Of a stretch of 64,000 bases of DNA, positions 60,838 to 64,000 are shown in pieces. Below the pieces are notes generated by a model. The model was given only the letters and a program-made list of their open reading frames with translations. It was not told the origin of the DNA and did no database searches. Every line of letters begins with the position of its first letter. Position 1 is the stretch's first letter. The translations under genes and the position numbers were made by a program. This stretch comes from Salegentibacter sp. 24. Lineage in GTDB: Bacteria; Bacteroidota; Bacteroidia; Flavobacteriales; Flavobacteriaceae. The DNA is taken from contig NZ_SNWE01000002.1 in the NCBI RefSeq assembly GCF_004362395.1, positions 124,001 through 188,000 of the forward strand, written 5' to 3'.

Positions 60838-61716
60838 TTAATAATAGAGCTCGTCGGTTTTTAGGTTTAGGAACCTTGAAGTAGCAAAAAAAGTACTTAA
60901 CCAGGTAATAAGGATTCCCATAATAAAAACGCCTATAAATAAAACGGCAAGTATTTTGACATCAGAAGCTAATGATAGCTGGGGGAAACTATTGTTGAGG
61001 TAATAAAGGGCTCCGGCCATTCCGATAAGAGCAATTATTGCACCGATCATTCCAAGCTTTACACTTTGCCAAATAAAAGGTCTACGAATAAAACCTTTGG
61101 TGGCGCCCACCATCTGCATGGTTTTTATAATAAATCTTTTTGAATATACCGAAAGTCTAATTGAACTATTGATAAGCAATACTGCGATAAAAGTGAAAAC
61201 TCCGCTGGCAATGAGCACCCAAAAACTAATTTTTTTTACATTCTCATTCAAAAGTGCGATAAGCGGTTTATCATAGATCACTTCATCCACGAAGTTTTTA
61301 GAAGTAAGCTCAGCCGCAATTGCATCAACTTGCTCACCCGAGACAAAATCGGCATTCATATAAACATCAATGGAGTTCTGTAAAGGATTATAGCCTAAAA
61401 ATTCCATAAAATCTTCCCCTATTTCCTTGCTGTGAGCTTCTGCAGCTTCTTCTTTGGAAACATAAGTGGTAGATTTTGTGTAATCAGCCATTGCTAAGCT
61501 TTTTTTGAGCTGTTCAATTTCAACCTCTTTGGCTGTATCTTTTAAGTACACAGTAAGTGCGATTTGTTCTTTAAAATGGTCGGCTACTTTCTTGGTGTTC
61601 AATACCAGTAAACCCAACATTCCCAATAGAAAAAGTACTAAAGCAATACTAATGACTACTGAAAAATAAGAAGATACCAGCCGGCGTTTCTGATATTTTT
61701 CAAAAGATGTGCTCAT
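60838..61716 (-). CDS. ftsX: Cell division protein FtsX
   Basis: 292 residues: a cytoplasmic tail, first membrane helix (about 15-37), a periplasmic domain (about 40-165, LTVYLKDTAKEVEIEQLKKS) and three further helices (about 170-190, 222-245, 262-285). The sequence FVDEVIYDKPLIALLNENVK and the permease signature MVGATKGFIRRPFIWQSVKL are typical. With FtsE it controls peptidoglycan hydrolases at the septum; ftsE is not in the window. It lies alone, divergent from the ketopantoate-reductase gene. Confidence 0.95.
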   Translation of the reverse strand: MSTSFEKYQKRRLVSSYFSVVISIALVLFLLGMLGLLVLNTKKVADHFKEQIALTVYLKDTAKEVEIEQLKKSLAMADYTKSTTYVSKEEAAEAHSKEIGEDFMEFLGYNPLQNSIDVYMNADFVSGEQVDAIAAELTSKNFVDEVIYDKPLIALLNENVKKISFWVLIASGVFTFIAVLLINSSIRLSVYSKRFIIKTMQMVGATKGFIRRPFIWQSVKLGMIGAIIALIGMAGALYYLNNSFPQLSLASDVKILAVLFIGVFIMGILITWLSTFFATSRFLNLKTDELYY

Positions 61717-61889
61717 AGGGAACTTTAGATTTTTTTTTGTAAAAATATAAAAGTTAAGCGTTCAATTTATTTAAAACGTTTAAAGTTTAAAAAAATTAGT
61801 GATGGGATGAAATTTTTCTTAACCAAGGTAGTAATAGTTAGGTATGTTGCAGCAGTAATTTTATCTTTATGATGAAAATTACGAACAAT

Positions 61890-62816
61890 ATGAACATTCT
61901 AATCTTCGGAATTGGTGGAGTTGGAGGGTATTTTGGTGGTAAACTTGCACATGCAGGTTTTCAGATTACAATGATAGCCAGAGGAAAACATTTGGATAAA
62001 ATTAAGAAAAACGGACTCCAAATTGAAAGTATAAATGGCGATTTCAAAGTTAAACCTTTCCTGGCCACCGATAATTTAGCAGAGGTTACTGCACCGGATT
62101 TAGTGATTTTAGGAGTTAAATCATGGCAAATTACGGAAGTGGCACATCAACTTAAACCTATTATTGGAGAGGATACAATGATATTACCCTTACAAAACGG
62201 GGCCAATAATGTAGAAAAACTTCTGGAAATTTTTCCAAAGAAAAATGTACTTGCTGGGCTTTGTCATATAGTGAGTTTTGTTGAAAAACCAGGAACGATA
62301 AAACATGTGGCCTTTGAGCCGCGTATTACTTTTGGAGAGATTGATAATTCTAATTCAGGAAGAATTCAACAATTAAAATCCTTGTTTAACAAAGCGGGAA
62401 TCACCAATTTAAATCCAGAGAATATTCAGTTGGAAATATGGAAGAAGTTTTTATACATCACAACGGTTAGCGGATTAGGTGGATTGACAAGGGTTGCAAT
62501 AGATAAAATAAGAGAAAGCGAATATTTATATGATTTGCTCCAAAAAACAGCCAATGAAATTAAATTGGTAGGGAATGCCAAAGGAATTCCTTTAACAGAT
62601 CAAGATTTGGAAAAAACCTTTCAAATTATTCAAAATCAGCCGTCTGGAACAACCGCTTCCACCCAAAGGGATATTATGGATGGGCGACCATCAGAGCTTG
62701 AAAACTTCAACGGATTTATTATATATCAGGCTGAAAAATTAAAGATTTCAACACCCGTAAATAAAATGATTTACGAGTGTTTACTGCCTATGGAATTAAA
62801 AGCAAGAAATATTTAA
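61890..62816 (+). CDS. panE: Ketopantoate reductase (2-dehydropantoate 2-reductase) family
   Basis: 308 residues from the ATG at 61890. The earlier ATGs at 61869 and 61872 would need a longer leader, and a TATCTTTA -7-like box overlaps 61862-61869. The NADPH-binding site ILIFGIGGVGGYFGGKLAHA opens the protein, followed by LPLQNGANNVEKL and the C-terminal IWKKFLYITTVSGLGGLTRV helix region. It reduces ketopantoate to pantoate on the way to coenzyme A. The end overlaps the convergent GH31 gene by 4 bp. Confidence 0.85.
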   Translation: MNILIFGIGGVGGYFGGKLAHAGFQITMIARGKHLDKIKKNGLQIESINGDFKVKPFLATDNLAEVTAPDLVILGVKSWQITEVAHQLKPIIGEDTMILPLQNGANNVEKLLEIFPKKNVLAGLCHIVSFVEKPGTIKHVAFEPRITFGEIDNSNSGRIQQLKSLFNKAGITNLNPENIQLEIWKKFLYITTVSGLGGLTRVAIDKIRESEYLYDLLQKTANEIKLVGNAKGIPLTDQDLEKTFQIIQNQPSGTTASTQRDIMDGRPSELENFNGFIIYQAEKLKISTPVNKMIYECLLPMELKARNI

Positions 62817-64000
62817 TTATTCCCATTCTCTCCATTGAAGTCCAATTCTGTAAAGTTTTCATCAATTATCATGGTAAGACAACCATTGATTTGCAGGTGT
62901 TCTAAAGATTTGGTTTCGTTATCAAGCTGAATAGTTTTTATTTCAAACGGTAATCCGTGGATTTTTAACTTAAATTTTTTACAATCTCCATCGAAAGACC
63001 CCTCTTTATGTTGTTGAATAATTAACTGATTTTTTCTTCCAGTAAGTTTGAAACTTCTTAGACAAAAACGTCCTTTAGTATAATCGTAGCCATCGTGGGC
63101 ATCTTCAAAAAATTGAGAATCTTCTTTACCTTTTTTATAATAAACTTCTAAAGTAATTTCTTCTATCTTTTTTTCTCCTACATGCTGTTGCACTGGGTAT
63201 TTTGGAATGATTGCACCTTCTTTAATAAAGACGGGCATGCTATCAATATCGGCATCAACCCACATCTCCTTGCCCCCCGTTACTAATTCATCGGTCCAGT
63301 AATTATACCATTTTCCTCTGGGAACATACATACGTCGCCCTTTTGCGTTGGGCTCTATGATGGGACAGACAAGAATGCTATCGCCAAAAATAAATTCATC
63401 TATTCTGTAATGTGTATTTAAATCTTCCTGATCAAACATTACCAGAGATTTTACCAAAGGCACGCCTTTTTCGGTATAATCCCAAAATGCGGTATAAAGA
63501 TAAGGCAGTAACTGATATCGTAATTCAATAAATTTACGTACGATATCAGTAATATCTTCGTCAAATGTCCAAGGTTCCTGGTCGCCGTGATCTCCGGAAG
63601 AATGCACTCTAAAAAACGGATGAAATGTGGCTAACTGAATCCATCTGGTAAAAAGTTCGCCGTGGGGTTGTTCGGCAAAACCACCAATGTCACTTCCTGC
63701 AAATGAAAAACCTGACATCGCCAGGCGCTGCACTTGTACGTTGGCAATCCATAAATGTTCCCAGTTAGCTATATTGTCCCCGGTCCAGGTTGAAGTATAA
63801 CGCTGGGTGCCTGAGTATGCTGCTCTTGTAATAACAAAAGGCCTTTTTGGATGAGAGAATTTTTTCACCCCATGATAGGTGGCCCTTGCCATTTGCATTC
63901 CGTAAATATTGTGAGCTTTTCTATGACTGCAAGCATTTCCGTCGTAATCATGCCTTACATCGTGGGGAAAAGTTTTATTAGGAACTTCCATTACTGCCGG
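62813..64000 (-). CDS. GH31 alpha-glucosidase family protein (C-terminal part, cut by window edge)
   Basis: At least 396 codons, open to the window edge; the frame begins PAVMEVPN, which follows the DMNEPA region of GH31 enzymes, so the catalytic nucleophile lies just outside. RPFVITRAAYSGTQRYTSTW and TGDN hold the acid/base Asp of this family, then GSDIGGFAEQPHGELFTRW and FRVHSSGDHGD continue the barrel, with beta-sandwich domains after about residue 260. The family cleaves alpha-glucosides or alpha-xylosides; substrate not determined. No signal peptide can be judged. It converges with panE. Confidence 0.93.
   Translation of the reverse strand, partial: PAVMEVPNKTFPHDVRHDYDGNACSHRKAHNIYGMQMARATYHGVKKFSHPKRPFVITRAAYSGTQRYTSTWTGDNIANWEHLWIANVQVQRLAMSGFSFAGSDIGGFAEQPHGELFTRWIQLATFHPFFRVHSSGDHGDQEPWTFDEDITDIVRKFIELRYQLLPYLYTAFWDYTEKGVPLVKSLVMFDQEDLNTHYRIDEFIFGDSILVCPIIEPNAKGRRMYVPRGKWYNYWTDELVTGGKEMWVDADIDSMPVFIKEGAIIPKYPVQQHVGEKKIEEITLEVYYKKGKEDSQFFEDAHDGYDYTKGRFCLRSFKLTGRKNQLIIQQHKEGSFDGDCKKFKLKIHGLPFEIKTIQLDNETKSLEHLQINGCLTMIIDENFTELDFNGENGNN

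Overview
The window looks like the chromosome of a marine-type member of the Flavobacteriaceae (Bacteroidota), close to the Gramella/Salegentibacter/Zunongwangia group. This is inferred from low GC, promoters with the Bacteroidota -7 element TAnnTTTG (clearest before the tRNA-Gln gene and rplM), a T9SS type A sorting domain, a TonB-dependent receptor with a carboxypeptidase-regulatory-like N-terminus, and lineage families such as DUF5686, DUF4271, DUF4296, DUF2723 and DUF3050. I see no prophage, insertion sequence, CRISPR array or rRNA. It reads as ordinary core chromosome with a few accessory or decaying loci. Layout: 1-6.7 kb (minus strand) holds the start of asnS, an MMPL/RND-type exporter gene split by one in-frame TAG, a DUF5686 outer-membrane protein, frr and pyrH. 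6.9-12.8 kb has a membrane zinc peptidase, ferritin, an Lrp regulator next to saccharopine dehydrogenase, a DUF423 protein and pckA. 12.9-19.4 kb has hemD, DUF4271, a polyprenol-P-mannose synthase, pyrC, a DUF4296 lipoprotein, an epimerase and tyrS. 19.6-28.9 kb has a LuxE-like ligase, a T9SS mini-protein, a surface lipoprotein made of two tandem copies of one domain, its TonB-dependent receptor, and a divergent PhoB/PhoR-like two-component system with three GGTTAC repeats in the shared promoter region. 29-34.1 kb has trmB, a LysE-type exporter, an alkyltransferase-like protein, and an Mrp - NifU - ferredoxin reductase - 2Fe-2S ferredoxin set for Fe-S assembly and electron transfer. 34.2-40.3 kb has a DUF3050 protein, a 59-residue Cys-rich protein, glutaryl-CoA dehydrogenase, trmN6, and the rpsB-tsf and rplM-rpsI operons with structured leaders and an internal attenuator. 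40.6-51.5 kb has a lipocalin-like lipoprotein, polA, a phosphoesterase, a cysteine-free thioredoxin, a polysaccharide deacetylase, a large DUF2723 membrane protein, tRNA-Gln and a DUF481 beta-barrel. 51.7-60.6 kb is the most interesting part: a FixL-like PAS histidine kinase, a response regulator fused to a CRP/FNR-type DNA-binding protein, a universal stress protein, carbonic anhydrase, a group III truncated globin with a small membrane protein, a decayed acetyl-CoA hydrolase gene, two YceI proteins and an OprO/P-type porin. Three transcription units here carry a TGA-N6-TCA palindrome at exactly the same distance (29.5 bp from centre) upstream of a -7 box. This is the class II position of CRP/FNR activators, so a local regulon controlled by the fusion regulator is a concrete testable proposal. 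60.8-64 kb has ftsX, a ketopantoate-reductase-like gene and the C-terminal part of a GH31 glycosidase.
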